This document shows positions 48,777 to 58,468 of a stretch of DNA of 64,000 nt, piece by piece. This stretch comes from an uncultured Clostridia bacterium. GTDB taxonomy: Bacteria; Bacillota; Clostridia; Christensenellales; Borkfalkiaceae. Made by a program: the position numbers and the translations under genes. The notes under the pieces were generated by a model. The model was not told the DNA's origin and did not search any database. It saw only the letters and a list, made by a program, of their open reading frames with translations. The DNA lies in the NCBI GenBank assembly GCA_944372575.1, contig CALVZS010000005.1, forward strand, positions 1-64,000, in the 5' to 3' direction. Position 1 is the stretch's first letter. Each line of letters opens with the position of its first letter.

Positions 48777-51700
48777 TCATACCAATTTGATGCAGGCTGC
48801 GGGCAGAAAACTGCGCAGCTCCGCCTGCAATGCCCGGGAGAGACTGACGGAAAATTCGTACCGTTTCCCGCCGTGCAGGATCTTGGTATGTACCCCCCCT
48901 TCATAGGAAGAGATCGTCTCGAGCAGTTCGGAAAAATCCTCCTCGCTGAGCGCGCGGGCATCCAGCCAGAGCACCTGCTCCCGCACAGTCTCCCGCACAT
49001 CTTCTGCGCCCCTCTCCGTTTCGGGCGGAACAAATTCCGCAAGGGAATCAAGGATGATGCAGGGCTGCTTTTCTGCGGGCGTATCGATCTTGCCGGAGAG
49101 CCGCACGACACCGTCATGCCGCAGATAGGGCTTGATCTTCTCATACACGCGCGGAAAGGCGACGCATTCGACGCTGCCATAGAGGTCTTCCACCGTGACA
49201 AACGCCATGATGGCGCCCCCCTTGGTGTTGATCTTGCGCACCGCCGAGACGATGCCCCCCATCGTCACCTGATCGCCCGTGCGGAACTGCTGATACGTCC
49301 TGTCCCCCGTCTCCTCGTCCTCCTCGTAGTCGGAGAGCATTCCCGTATGGAAGGTACAGTCGGTGAAATAGGAAGCATAGGCGCCGAACGGATGTCCGCT
49401 GACATACACGCCCAGCACCGATTTTTCCCTGGAGAGAAGTTCTGCGGTGTTCCACTCCGGAATGTCGGGATACTTCACTTCGGGCGCCTTTTCCTCGATG
49501 ATGTCGCCGAAGAGGGACATCTGCGCGCTCGACTTCTGTTTGTCGATGGTAGCAAGGCGGCGCATGAGCTCTTCATAGACGGCATGATACTGCGAACGGT
49601 GTTTCCCCATCGAATCGAACGCGCCGCCGAAGATGAGGCTCTCCACCATCTTTTTGTTGACGAACCGCACGCAGCGCATGAGAAAGTCCGCAAAATCCCG
49701 GAATGCGCCGTGTGCCTCGCGCTCCTCGATGACTTTCTCCATTGCGCCGACCCCCACGCCGCGCAGGGCGCACAGCCCAAAGCGCAGCCCGTCGCCCTGT
49801 ACCGAAAAGTAGGCGCGCGAAGCGTTGACATCGGGCGGATAGACCGCAATGTTCTTCTCCTTCATGTAGACGACGTACTTTGCGATCTCATCGATCTTGT
49901 CGATGCGGTTGTTGAGGACGCCCGCCAGAAACTCCTTGGGATAGTACTTTTTGAGGTATGCCGTCTGGTAGGTGACGACGGCGTACGCCGCCGCGTGAGA
50001 TTTGTTGAAGGCGTAGGAGGCAAAACTCTCCATCTGCGCAAACAGCTCCGCGCTCACCTCGGGCGGGATGCCGTGCGAAGCGCAGCCCGTGATATTGCCC
50101 CCCTTGTCAATGTCGCCGTAGATGAATTTGTCCTTCTGCGCCATCAGCTCGGAGCGGTGCTTCTTTGCCATGGCGCGGCGCACGAGGTCTGCCTGCCCCA
50201 GCGAGTAGCCCGCGAGATTCTGGAAGATCTGCATGACCTGCTCCTGGTAGATGATGACGCCGTATGTCTTTTCGAGAATGGGCTTCAGAAGGGGCGTGAG
50301 GTAGGTGATCTTGTCGGGCGCGGCACGGTTTTTCAGATAGTCGGGAATGAAATCCATCGGCCCGGGGCGGTAGAGCGAGATGCCCGCGATCAGATCCTCG
50401 AGACAGGTTGGCTGGAGCTGCTTCATGAAGCGCTTCATCCCCCCCTGCTCGAGCTGGAACACGGCGTCCGTGTCCCCTTCCGCAATGAGCTGATAGGCGC
50501 CCTGGTCGCTGCAGTCCTGCCCGAACGTGATCTCCCTGCCCGTGTCCTCCTTGATGTAGTCAAGCGTCTTTTTGATGTCGGTGAGCGTGGTGAGCGCCAG
50601 AAAGTCCATCTTGAGCATTCCGATGGACTCCACCTCCTTCATGTCGAACTGCGTGGTGATGTCCTCGCCGTTGCGCGAGAGCGGCACGTTGTCCGCGATC
50701 TTCTTGCGGCAGATGACGACGCCCGCGGCGTGCATGGAGGTGTTGCGCGGCATCCCCTCGAGCTTGAGTCCCATGTCGATGACGCGCTTGAGCGTCTCAT
50801 CCGACTCGTACATCTCGATGAACTCGGGATTGCGCTTCCCCTCCTGATCTGCGAGCTTCTTGAGCGCCTCGTCGTGCTTGTCGGGGTCGTTCTCCGTCTC
50901 GAGCACCTTTTTGCGGCAGCTCTCGATGTTGAGCCCCAGAAGCTCGCGGATGGTGGATTTGCCGTCCATGAGCTTGGTGACGCGGTCGGTATCCGAATAG
51001 GGAACGCTCATCACGCGCCCCACGTCCTTGATGACGGCGCGCGAGGCGAGCGTCCCGAACGTGACGATCTGCGCCACGTTCTCGGGATGATACCTGCGGC
51101 GCACGTATTCGATGGTCTCCCCCCTTCGCTCTGTACAGAAGTCGACATCGAAGTCGGGCATGGAGACGCGGTCGGGATTGAGAAAGCGCTCGAAGAGAAG
51201 ATCGTAGCGCAGCGGATCGACATTGGTGATGCCGATGGCATAGGCGACGATGCTCCCCACGCCCGAGCCGCGCCCCGGCCCGACGGGGATCCCGTTCATG
51301 CGCGACCAGTTGATATAGTCCCAGACGATGAGGAAATAGTCGGCAAACCCCATCTTGATGATGATGCCCAGCTCATACTCCGCGCGCTGCATGATCTCAT
51401 CCGTCACGGGATCATAGCGCTTGGGAAGCCCCTCCATGGTGAGACGGCGCAAAAATTCGGGCGAGGGCGTGCCGTCGTCCGCCGTATAGAGCGGGATGAG
51501 CGATTTATCGTAGATGGGAGAGCCGTCCTCCTTGAGGTTGAAGGGCGTATCGGTGTCCGACACCTTGTCGGCAATGGCGCGCGTGTTGGCGATCGCATCG
51601 GGCAAATTGGGAAAGAGCGCCGCCATCTCATCGCCCGACTTCATATAGAACTCGTGCGTCTGCATCTTCATGCGCGATGGATCGTCCAGCGTGCGCTTGG

Positions 51701-52361
51701 TCTGGATGCACATGAGCACGTCCTGCATCTCCCAATCCTCTTTGTGCAGATAGTGGACGTCGTTGGTGGCAACCAGTCCGATGTCCGTCTCCCGCGCGAG
51801 GCGCACCAGGAGCGGCAGGATCTGTTTCTGCTCGGGAATCCCGTGATCCTGGATCTCGATATAGAAATCCTCGCCGAACGCCGCCTTCATCTCGAGCGCG
51901 AACGCCTTTGCCTTTTCATACTCCCCCGCCAGCAGCAGGCGCGGGATGCGCCCCGCAAGGCAGGCGGAGAGGCAGATGACGCCGTTCGTGTGCTCCTTCA
52001 GAACGTTATAGTCGATGCGCGGGCGGTAGTAGTAGCCGTCCACAAAGGCGAGGGAATCGAGCTGGACGAGGTTGACGTAGCCCGCCTTGTTCTTGGCGAG
52101 CAGAATGAGGTGATCGGCGCGCTGGTCGATATGCTCGCGGTAGTCGTCCACAACGTAGAACTCACAGCCGATGATCGCCTTGATCTTGTTCTTCTTGCAC
52201 TTCTCGGCAAATTTGAGCGAGGCGTACATATTGCCGTGATCGGTCACGGCAACGGCGCTGATCCCGTTTTCCTTGCAGTGGCGGACGAGATCGTCTACTT
52301 TGACCGCGCCGTCCAGGAGGCTGTATTCGGTGTGCAGATGAAGATGAACAAAGTCGGTCAT
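48777..52361 (-). CDS. dnaE: DNA polymerase III alpha subunit (DnaE)
   Basis: 1194 residues. PHP domain at the N-terminus (FVHLHLHTEYSLLDGAVK, with AVTDHGNMY), polymerase palm motifs GPGRGSGVGSIVAY and PDFDVDFCTERR, fingers RPGPMDFIPDYLKNR and YGVIIYQEQVMQI, helix-hairpin-helix region GLCALRGVGVGAMEKV, and a C-terminal OB fold GGIVSAVRKINTKGGAIMAFVTVED. The ATG shares one base with the whiA stop (TAATG). An in-frame upstream extension overlaps whiA and is not real. Firmicutes usually also carry PolC, not seen here. Confidence 0.97.
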   Translation of the reverse strand: MTDFVHLHLHTEYSLLDGAVKVDDLVRHCKENGISAVAVTDHGNMYASLKFAEKCKKNKIKAIIGCEFYVVDDYREHIDQRADHLILLAKNKAGYVNLVQLDSLAFVDGYYYRPRIDYNVLKEHTNGVICLSACLAGRIPRLLLAGEYEKAKAFALEMKAAFGEDFYIEIQDHGIPEQKQILPLLVRLARETDIGLVATNDVHYLHKEDWEMQDVLMCIQTKRTLDDPSRMKMQTHEFYMKSGDEMAALFPNLPDAIANTRAIADKVSDTDTPFNLKEDGSPIYDKSLIPLYTADDGTPSPEFLRRLTMEGLPKRYDPVTDEIMQRAEYELGIIIKMGFADYFLIVWDYINWSRMNGIPVGPGRGSGVGSIVAYAIGITNVDPLRYDLLFERFLNPDRVSMPDFDVDFCTERRGETIEYVRRRYHPENVAQIVTFGTLASRAVIKDVGRVMSVPYSDTDRVTKLMDGKSTIRELLGLNIESCRKKVLETENDPDKHDEALKKLADQEGKRNPEFIEMYESDETLKRVIDMGLKLEGMPRNTSMHAAGVVICRKKIADNVPLSRNGEDITTQFDMKEVESIGMLKMDFLALTTLTDIKKTLDYIKEDTGREITFGQDCSDQGAYQLIAEGDTDAVFQLEQGGMKRFMKQLQPTCLEDLIAGISLYRPGPMDFIPDYLKNRAAPDKITYLTPLLKPILEKTYGVIIYQEQVMQIFQNLAGYSLGQADLVRRAMAKKHRSELMAQKDKFIYGDIDKGGNITGCASHGIPPEVSAELFAQMESFASYAFNKSHAAAYAVVTYQTAYLKKYYPKEFLAGVLNNRIDKIDEIAKYVVYMKEKNIAVYPPDVNASRAYFSVQGDGLRFGLCALRGVGVGAMEKVIEEREAHGAFRDFADFLMRCVRFVNKKMVESLIFGGAFDSMGKHRSQYHAVYEELMRRLATIDKQKSSAQMSLFGDIIEEKAPEVKYPDIPEWNTAELLSREKSVLGVYVSGHPFGAYASYFTDCTFHTGMLSDYEEDEETGDRTYQQFRTGDQVTMGGIVSAVRKINTKGGAIMAFVTVEDLYGSVECVAFPRVYEKIKPYLRHDGVVRLSGKIDTPAEKQPCIILDSLAEFVPPETERGAEDVRETVREQVLWLDARALSEEDFSELLETISSYEGGVHTKILHGGKRYEFSVSLSRALQAELRSFLPAACIKLV

Positions 52362-53251
52362 TACTGTCTTTCTCCGTAAATTTGCATGAGCTTTCGCATT
52401 CTGTGATTGAGCCCTCCCTTGCTGACCCCCAGAAGGGCGGCGAGTTCGGAGAGGGAGAGCGTGGGATGTTCCAGGCGCGCCTGCGCCGTCATGCGCAGCG
52501 CCTCGGGCAGCTTTTGCAGGACGCCCTCGTCGCGCAGGCTCTGCAAAGCGAGCGTCTGCGCCGCCGAGGCGATCGCCGCCTTGTCGGCATTGCCCGCCAT
52601 GCAGTTCTGGATGCGGTTTTCCTGGTTGCTGCGCTCGCGGGCGGCAGAAACGGCGTCCAGCTTCCGGAGCGCGCTCTCCGCGCCCAGCACGGAGAGGACG
52701 TCCGAGATCGCTTCCCGGCTCTTGACATAGGCAACGAAGGTGTCGCCGCGCGGAACAACCTTCCCGCACAGTTCAAAGCGGGAGAGCAGTTCGCAGAACT
52801 CCTCCGCCCGCTCGCGCGTGAAGAACACCCATTCGAGATGATAGCCCGTGCCGGCGCCGTCATGCGGGAGCGTACAGCTGCCCCCGCCGAGAAAGGCGGC
52901 GCGCAGATAGAAAAGCGCCTCCCCCTCTTGCGCAAAGTGCGTCTCGTGCAGGGCGCGCGCCGCGTGCAGGATGTCCGCCGCCCCCGCGCCGCCGCAGAAG
53001 ATGGTGAGCTTGTCCCGCTTGCGCTTGGGATCGCGCGTCGCCTCGCGCACCTCGGGCTGCGCGCCGAAGCGCTCCGCAAGGCGCAGAAAATATTCGGCGA
53101 CCCGCTCGTTTTCGCTGACGATCTCAAATCCGTCCTCCCGGAGCGTCGCGCCCGTCGCGAGCAGTGCGGCGAGCGCGGCCGCCGCCTCCGGACGGGCAGC
53201 GGGCGGGTGCGCGAGCAGGTCGCGCCGGATGTCGTTGGTAAAGTTGGTCAA
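52361..53251 (-). CDS. whiA: DNA-binding protein WhiA
   Basis: 296 residues. Two LAGLIDADG-like homing-endonuclease-fold halves (about 80-190, for example LFYLRAAFLGGGSCT) and a C-terminal helix-turn-helix (HPTLSLSELAALLGVSKGGLNHRMRKL). WhiA influences sporulation in actinomycetes and chromosome segregation and division in Bacillus. The start is a TTG at 53251 (reads MTNFTNDIRRDLL), chosen because AAGGAG lies 6 nt upstream; no ATG fits. Its usual partners rapZ and yvcK are not adjacent. It precedes dnaE directly. Confidence 0.93.
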   Translation of the reverse strand: MTNFTNDIRRDLLAHPPAARPEAAAALAALLATGATLREDGFEIVSENERVAEYFLRLAERFGAQPEVREATRDPKRKRDKLTIFCGGAGAADILHAARALHETHFAQEGEALFYLRAAFLGGGSCTLPHDGAGTGYHLEWVFFTRERAEEFCELLSRFELCGKVVPRGDTFVAYVKSREAISDVLSVLGAESALRKLDAVSAARERSNQENRIQNCMAGNADKAAIASAAQTLALQSLRDEGVLQKLPEALRMTAQARLEHPTLSLSELAALLGVSKGGLNHRMRKLMQIYGERQ

Positions 53252-53261
53252 ATCGAACTCC

Positions 53262-54035
53262 TTACAGATGCTCCTTCCGCCAGGCGGCAAGGCGGAAGGA
53301 CGGCATCTTTCCGTCAATGTTGTCGATCCTCCCGAGCGGGATCCCGACGCGCGCGATCTGCTCCTCGGCAAGCGCGCTGTCCCCGATGCGGTCTGCAGAA
53401 TGCGCATCCGAATTGATGACGAACCGCACGCCCGTATCCGCCACTTTGGCAAGTTCCTCGTCCGAGAGATGCTCCTTTTTGGAGCTCAGTTCCAGATATG
53501 TGCCGTAGTCGCGGCAGCACTTTGCGACCTCCACTACATCCGCAAAACAGCAGTAATTGAGATGGGAGATGATATCCACCGGATAGCGCTCCACCGCGCG
53601 GATATATGCGCGCGTCGTCTGCCGCACAAGGCTTTTGGAGGGTTTGATATGCATTTCGCTGCGCAGCCAGCTTCCCAGTCCCATACGGCTGTCAAACATC
53701 CTCTCAAAGCGGACAAGGACGTGGATGCCGACCACAAACAGCTCAAACGCCGCATAGTCCCGCTCGGTGAGGTCGCACAATCCCGACTCCCCGCGCAGGT
53801 TGCTCTCCAGCCCCAAGAGCGCGCGCATTCCCGTCTCCTTTTCGGCGGCGCGCAGCTCCAAGATGTATTTGGGAAGCTCCCTTCTCTTCAGGCCGCGGAA
53901 GAGATGGGAAAATCCGTGTTCGGTACAGCCGATCTCGGCAAGTCCCAGCTCCTTTGCTCGCCGAAAATTTTCCAAAAATGTATTTTCCCCGTCCGAATAG
54001 ACGGTATGCGTATGATAATCTGCCGTAAGTCTCAT
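53262..54035 (-). CDS. PHP-domain phosphoesterase (YcdX-like)
   Basis: 257 residues. Metal-binding motifs of the PHP superfamily are complete: DYHTHTVYSDGENTF (HxH), GCTEHGFSH (ExH), LLGLESN, ISHLNYC, and the late VINSDAHSADRIGD (DxH). Similar proteins include YcdX and histidinol phosphatase; the substrate is unknown. It lies between murB and whiA in a compact operon. Confidence 0.9.
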   Translation of the reverse strand: MRLTADYHTHTVYSDGENTFLENFRRAKELGLAEIGCTEHGFSHLFRGLKRRELPKYILELRAAEKETGMRALLGLESNLRGESGLCDLTERDYAAFELFVVGIHVLVRFERMFDSRMGLGSWLRSEMHIKPSKSLVRQTTRAYIRAVERYPVDIISHLNYCCFADVVEVAKCCRDYGTYLELSSKKEHLSDEELAKVADTGVRFVINSDAHSADRIGDSALAEEQIARVGIPLGRIDNIDGKMPSFRLAAWRKEHL

Positions 54036-54051
54036 ATTCTTCTGCCGTTTC

Positions 54052-54939
54052 CTATGTTTGCGGAATGCGTCTGATCTCCTCGCGCAGGATCACGCCCGTG
54101 CGCTCCTTTACCCTTTCTTTGATAAGAGAGATGAGGGAGGCGACGTCCGCAGGCGTTCCGCCCTCGCATAAAATGAAGTTTGCATGACGTTCGGAGACGA
54201 AAGCGCCGCCAACGCGCGTCCCCTTGAGACCGCATCCTTCTATGAGTGCGCCAGCAGACATCCCGGTCGGGTTGACAAAGACGCAACCCATGCTCCTGCC
54301 CTTGGGAAGCGAGGCGCGGCGGGAGCGAAAATAACAGCTTGCACGCGCAATGTCTTCCGGCGCGGACGGCCTGCCCGCAATGCGGACGGCAAGAACGGCG
54401 ATCCCTTCCTGAAAGAGGCTGCTCTTTTCCGCAAAGCAGCAGGCAGCGCGGTCAAGATATACGGTGCGGCCTCCGACAGCCGCGAGCACGCCTGTGACCA
54501 CGTCGGAGAAATGCAGCTCCCTCACGCCCGCATTCATCGCAACGCCTCCTCCCACCGTCATGGGGATCCCGGAGAAGGGAGAAAATCCACCCACCCCGTG
54601 CGCCTGCGCAAAGGCGAGCAGTGCGCCGCCCGTCACGCCCGCGCCCGCGACGATGTGCTCCCCGCGGCAATCAAGGCCCCGGAGGCGGCACAGCCGAACG
54701 ATCACGCCGTCATAGTCTCCGTCGGGCGGAAGGACGTTCGCCCCTGCGCCGAGCAGGAAGTGAGGAATCCCCTCCCCCTTCAGCCAGGCGAACAGTTCCG
54801 CCGCCTCGCGCGCGCTTTCCGGGCGCGCCTCCACGGCCCCTTCCCCTCCGCAGCCGATCGAAGTATGACGGGAAAACGAAAACCCCTGCAGACAGACGAG
54901 CTGCGGAAATCTCTGCCGCAGACGCGTAAAAAGCTCCAT
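54052..54939 (-). CDS. murB: UDP-N-acetylenolpyruvoylglucosamine reductase
   Basis: FAD/NADPH enzyme that reduces the MurA product to UDP-MurNAc. 295 residues from MELFTRLRQRF, start preferred because AAAGGTGAAA precedes it. FAD-binding: HTSIGCGGEGAVEARP, LLGAGANVLPPDGDYDGVIVRL, and the SPFSGIPMTVGGGVAMNAG block. Proton-donor Ser in PKGRSMGCVFVNP and the C-terminal Glu region are typical of the type II (Bacillus-type) MurB. It heads the operon with PHP, whiA and dnaE. Confidence 0.95.
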   Translation of the reverse strand: MELFTRLRQRFPQLVCLQGFSFSRHTSIGCGGEGAVEARPESAREAAELFAWLKGEGIPHFLLGAGANVLPPDGDYDGVIVRLCRLRGLDCRGEHIVAGAGVTGGALLAFAQAHGVGGFSPFSGIPMTVGGGVAMNAGVRELHFSDVVTGVLAAVGGRTVYLDRAACCFAEKSSLFQEGIAVLAVRIAGRPSAPEDIARASCYFRSRRASLPKGRSMGCVFVNPTGMSAGALIEGCGLKGTRVGGAFVSERHANFILCEGGTPADVASLISLIKERVKERTGVILREEIRRIPQT

Positions 54940-54955
54940 TTTGGTTTCACCTTTT

Positions 54956-54984
54956 ATTGTAGCATATTTCAAGGCATATTTCAA
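54956..54984 (-). promoter_or_regulatory. Promoter of the murB-PHP-whiA-dnaE operon
   Basis: On the minus strand TTGAAA (54979-54984), 17 bp, TACAAT (54956-54961). The -35 overlaps the stop codon of the preceding gene. Confidence 0.75.
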
Positions 54985-55868
54985 ACACTTTCAAAAAATT
55001 TCACGGGATTTTTTTCCGCGCTCCCCGGGCGCACCGCCTGCGCCGCAAGTTCCAGCTGCGCGGGCGTGGCAAAGGGAGATACCGTCCTGCCCTGCGCCCC
55101 GTCTGCCGGCAGCATCCCGATTTCGGAGAGCGCATCCTTGACGCCCGGAGAGAACAAGACGGCGAGAAAGCGCAGACATTCCGCCTGCATTTCCCCCGAA
55201 AACATGCAGATATACTGATAGAGGTCGCAGTAGTCGGGAAGTGAACGGATAAAGACCTGCGTCCCACGCGCGGCAAAGCGGCAGACATCGCGCTGCGTTC
55301 CCAAAAGATAGCGGTATTTCCCGCCGAGAAAGTCGAGATAGGCGGTCAGAGACTCCTTCTCCTCGCCCGCAATGCCCGCAAAATATGCCGCCGCGCAGGA
55401 AAGATTGCTGCCGCCGAGAGAGATGACGACCTCCCCCGCCGCAGAAAAATCCTCCGTCATGGAGAAGAGCAGATACTCTCCGCGGCACCACGGGACGGCG
55501 AGCCGGCTCCCCGCAAAGGAATAGGGCAACGGAACACAGCGCCCGGCATCGACGCCCAGCCCCGCGCCGAAGGACAGAAGGTCGGGATATTCCCCCCGCT
55601 CCATCGCCTCGCGCGCGCCCGCCGCCGTATAGGAGAGGACACGGTAATATACTCCGTCCTCCTCCGCAAGGCGCGCGACGCGGCTTAAAAAGGAGGTGCG
55701 GGAACCCTTTCCGCCCTCAAACATATCCACGTTCCAGATGCTGACGATGCGCTCGGTCTGTTCGCCGGCATCCGCCTGCCGATGCGGATAGAGCAGCGCG
55801 CCCAGCACGATCGCAGCGAGCAGCAGAAAGGGCGCCGCCCGCCGTGCTGCCCAAAAAAAGCGCTTCAT
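54981..55868 (-). CDS. Exported solute-binding-like protein, function unknown
   Basis: 295 residues with an N-terminal signal anchor (AAPFLLLAAIVLGALLY). The rest has features of an extracellular solute-binding protein: IVSIWNVDMFEGGKGSRTSFL, YPDLLSFGAG, VPLPYSFAGSRLAVPWCRGEYLLFSM, and the late VKDALSEIGMLPAD. No transporter genes are next to it, so it may be an orphan binding protein or a receptor. It is followed directly by the murB promoter. Confidence 0.7.
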   Translation of the reverse strand: MKRFFWAARRAAPFLLLAAIVLGALLYPHRQADAGEQTERIVSIWNVDMFEGGKGSRTSFLSRVARLAEEDGVYYRVLSYTAAGAREAMERGEYPDLLSFGAGLGVDAGRCVPLPYSFAGSRLAVPWCRGEYLLFSMTEDFSAAGEVVISLGGSNLSCAAAYFAGIAGEEKESLTAYLDFLGGKYRYLLGTQRDVCRFAARGTQVFIRSLPDYCDLYQYICMFSGEMQAECLRFLAVLFSPGVKDALSEIGMLPADGAQGRTVSPFATPAQLELAAQAVRPGSAEKNPVKFFESV

Positions 55869-55953
55869 TTTCTCTATCCTATGCGCTCCGTCACCCCGTC
55901 ATTCCCGCTTCTGCGCATCCCGATCGCAAAAATACACCCTGAAAAAATAGATT

Positions 55954-55977
55954 CGGGAGAGGCAAAAACCTCTCCCG
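55954..55977 (-). terminator. Terminator-like hairpin downstream of metH
   Basis: CGGGAGAGG/CCTCTCCCG stem with a 6-nt loop, followed after several bases by TTTTTT on the minus strand. The 236-bp gap 55869-56104 holds no gene; it also has a small inverted repeat GCGTAC-GTT-GTACGC (56023-56037). Confidence 0.55.
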
Positions 55978-56088
55978 CAGTTCCCCCGCACGCACGGCGC
56001 GCGAAGGAGCCTCTATGAAAAAGCGTACGTTGTACGCTGTACCTACAGCATCCGCACTTTTTAAAAAAATATCCCCCGAACGAACGAA

Positions 56089-56110
56089 TTGTACTACGGT
56101 TGTACTACGG
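56089..56110. repeat. 11-bp tandem repeat over the metH stop codon
   Basis: TTGTACTACGG occurs twice head to tail (56089-56099 and 56100-56110). The second copy contains the metH stop codon. Confidence 0.7.
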
Positions 56111-58468
56111 CCTCCGCCCCTCCGTCTGCGTTGCGGCGCACATGGCATCGAGCGCAGCAGCAAAGGAGGGCGCATCGGCAGTATAGGCGTCCGCGCCGAT
56201 ACGGTCGGCGATCTGCGCATTGAGCACGGCACCGCCCACAAAGATCTTTGCCATACAATCCGCCCTGCGCAGGGCGGCGATCGTCTCCTCCATGCTGCGC
56301 ACCGTCGTCGTCATGAGGGCAGACAGTCCGACCGCCATGGGCGCTTCGCGCTGCACGGCCTCGACGATGCGCTCCTTCGGAACATCCTTCCCGAGATCGA
56401 TGACCGTGTAGCCGTGCGACTGCGCCACCACCTTGACGATATTTTTGCCAATGTCATGTACGTCGCCGCGGACGGTGGCAAGCACCACCTTCCCGCGGGA
56501 CGCGCTCCCCGTTCCGAGACGCTTTTCCACAGCGGCAAACGCTGCCTTGGCCGCCTCGGATGCGGCGATGAGCTGCGGAAGATACAGCCTGCCCTGCGCA
56601 TAATCCCGCCCCACTGTATCGAGCGCCGGGATCAGAACCCGGTCGACCACCTCGAGGGGCGCACGGCGGGAACACTCCTCCTCTGCGAGTCGCGCGGCGT
56701 CGCCGACCCGACCGTGCAAAATACAGCCGGAAAGATCCCCTGCGGCCTCTCCGCTCTCCGCACGGACGGCGGACGGCGCAGGCGGGACAGGCTGCGCATC
56801 GCAAACCATACGGATATATTCCTCCGCCCCGGCATCCTGCGCCGAAAGAACACGGAATGCGCGAACCGTTCCCATCATTTCCGCATCCAGAGGGTTGAGA
56901 ATGGGCATGGTCAGGCCGTTCTGGAGCGCCATGGCAAGAAAGGTGCGGTTGAGAAGCGGGCGCATGGGAAGCCCGAAGGAGACATTGGAGACGCCGAGCG
57001 CCGTGGCGATCCCCTTCGCGGACACACGCACGAGCGCGGAAAGCGTCTCCCCGACGAGCGCCTGTTCGGCGGACGCCGTCAGAACAAGCGTATCGATCAT
57101 CACTTTATGGCGGGGAATGCCGCATTCCTCCGCGCGTGCGAGGATGCGCCGCGCGATCGCCGCGCGCTCCCGTGCGCTGCGCGGAACGCCCTTTGCATCC
57201 ATCGTCAGCCCGATCACCACGGCGCCGTACTTTTTTGCTATGGGAAAGATCCTGTCCATGACCGCCTCCTCCCCGTTGACGCTGTTCAGAAGCGGAATAC
57301 CTGCATAGCAGCGCGCGCCCGCTTCCAGCGTCCCTGCATCGGACGAGTCGAGCTGCAGAGGCAGCGGACAGCTCCCCTGCACGATCTTGACGGCGCGCCA
57401 CATCGCCGCCCTCTCATCGATGCCGGGAAGCCCCACATTGAGATCGAGCAGATCGGCTCCCGCCTCCTCCTGCCGCACCGCCTCGGCAACGAGGCAGTCA
57501 AAGTCCCCCGCGCGCAGGGCGCTTTGCAGTTTGGGCTTGCCTGTGGGGTTCATGCGCTCCCCGCACACGCGCACGCCGTCAAAGGTGACAAGGCGGGTCG
57601 CGGAGCAGACCGCCGTTCCCTGCCGGACGCGGCGGGGCGGCACTTTTGCGCCCGCAAGGGATGAGATCAGACGGATGGTGTCGGGCGTGGTGCCGCAGCA
57701 GCCGCCCAGGACGGCAACACCCGCCCGCGCAAATCTGCGCGCCCATTGCGCGAATACTTCATCGGACAGTTCATAGACCGTCCTCCCCTCCCTCCAGACG
57801 GGCAGCCCGCGATTGGGCTGAACGATGACGGGAAGGGTTGTGACGGCGAGCATCCGCTCCGCAACGGGAAAGGTCTCGGCGGGGCCGAGCGAACAGTTGA
57901 CGCCGAGCGCATCCACCCCCAGCCCCTCCAGCGTGAGTGCTGCGATCTCGGGCGTGGATCCCGTAAGCGTACGGCCCGTCCCGTCAAACGTCATGGTGGC
58001 AAACACCGGCCTGTCGGTATGTTCTTTCAGCGCAAGGATACATGCCTTGAGTTCCAGAAGATCGGAAAATGTCTCGGCGATATAGCCGTCCACCAGGCCG
58101 GAGGTCAGACGCGCGAGATGCGCATACGCCTCGTACGCCTCCTCAAACGTGAGTGTGCCGACGGGCGCAAGCAGCGCACCCGTCGGGCCGACGTCAAAAT
58201 ATACCGGCTTCCCGGCCGAACGCGCATTCCTGACAGCAGCGAGGACAAGTTCTTCAAGGGCGTATTTCCCGCGGTACTTGATCGCATTCAGCCCGAAGCT
58301 GTTGGCGGTGATCACGTCCGCGCCCGCCTGCGCGTAGGCGCGGTGAACGGCGCACACCGCCTCCGGATGCGTGAGGTTGAGCTCCATCGGGTCAAAATCG
58401 CCCAATCCCGCGCGCTCGAGCTCGCTGCCCATGCCGCCGTCAAAGATCAGCAGTTGTTTTCCCAGCAT
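56105..58468 (-). CDS. metH: Cobalamin-dependent methionine synthase, short form lacking the activation domain
   Basis: Transfers methyl from methyl-tetrahydrofolate through B12 to homocysteine. 787 residues from MLGKQLLIFDGGMGSELE (GGGAGG upstream). Homocysteine domain (about 1-290) with zinc Cys in NCSLGP and GGCCGTTP; pterin-binding domain (about 300-570) with GERMNPTGKPKLQ and LDLNVGLPGIDERAAM; cobalamin cap and binding domain (about 590-787) with DVHDIGKNIV (the cobalt-ligating His) and GLSALMTTT. E. coli MetH is about 1230 residues; the reactivation domain is a separate gene immediately upstream. Confidence 0.95.
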   Translation of the reverse strand: MLGKQLLIFDGGMGSELERAGLGDFDPMELNLTHPEAVCAVHRAYAQAGADVITANSFGLNAIKYRGKYALEELVLAAVRNARSAGKPVYFDVGPTGALLAPVGTLTFEEAYEAYAHLARLTSGLVDGYIAETFSDLLELKACILALKEHTDRPVFATMTFDGTGRTLTGSTPEIAALTLEGLGVDALGVNCSLGPAETFPVAERMLAVTTLPVIVQPNRGLPVWREGRTVYELSDEVFAQWARRFARAGVAVLGGCCGTTPDTIRLISSLAGAKVPPRRVRQGTAVCSATRLVTFDGVRVCGERMNPTGKPKLQSALRAGDFDCLVAEAVRQEEAGADLLDLNVGLPGIDERAAMWRAVKIVQGSCPLPLQLDSSDAGTLEAGARCYAGIPLLNSVNGEEAVMDRIFPIAKKYGAVVIGLTMDAKGVPRSARERAAIARRILARAEECGIPRHKVMIDTLVLTASAEQALVGETLSALVRVSAKGIATALGVSNVSFGLPMRPLLNRTFLAMALQNGLTMPILNPLDAEMMGTVRAFRVLSAQDAGAEEYIRMVCDAQPVPPAPSAVRAESGEAAGDLSGCILHGRVGDAARLAEEECSRRAPLEVVDRVLIPALDTVGRDYAQGRLYLPQLIAASEAAKAAFAAVEKRLGTGSASRGKVVLATVRGDVHDIGKNIVKVVAQSHGYTVIDLGKDVPKERIVEAVQREAPMAVGLSALMTTTVRSMEETIAALRRADCMAKIFVGGAVLNAQIADRIGADAYTADAPSFAAALDAMCAATQTEGRRP

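Noticed and set aside
48873..52379. Very long plus-strand open frame opposite dnaE (about 1168 codons)
   Set aside because: It is the antisense of a certain dnaE in a GC-rich genome; the translation has no family motifs and no ribosome site or promoter.
56015..57664. Plus-strand open frame with a GAAGGAG before its ATG, opposite metH
   Set aside because: The ribosome-site match is by chance; the product has no recognisable features and lies wholly on metH.
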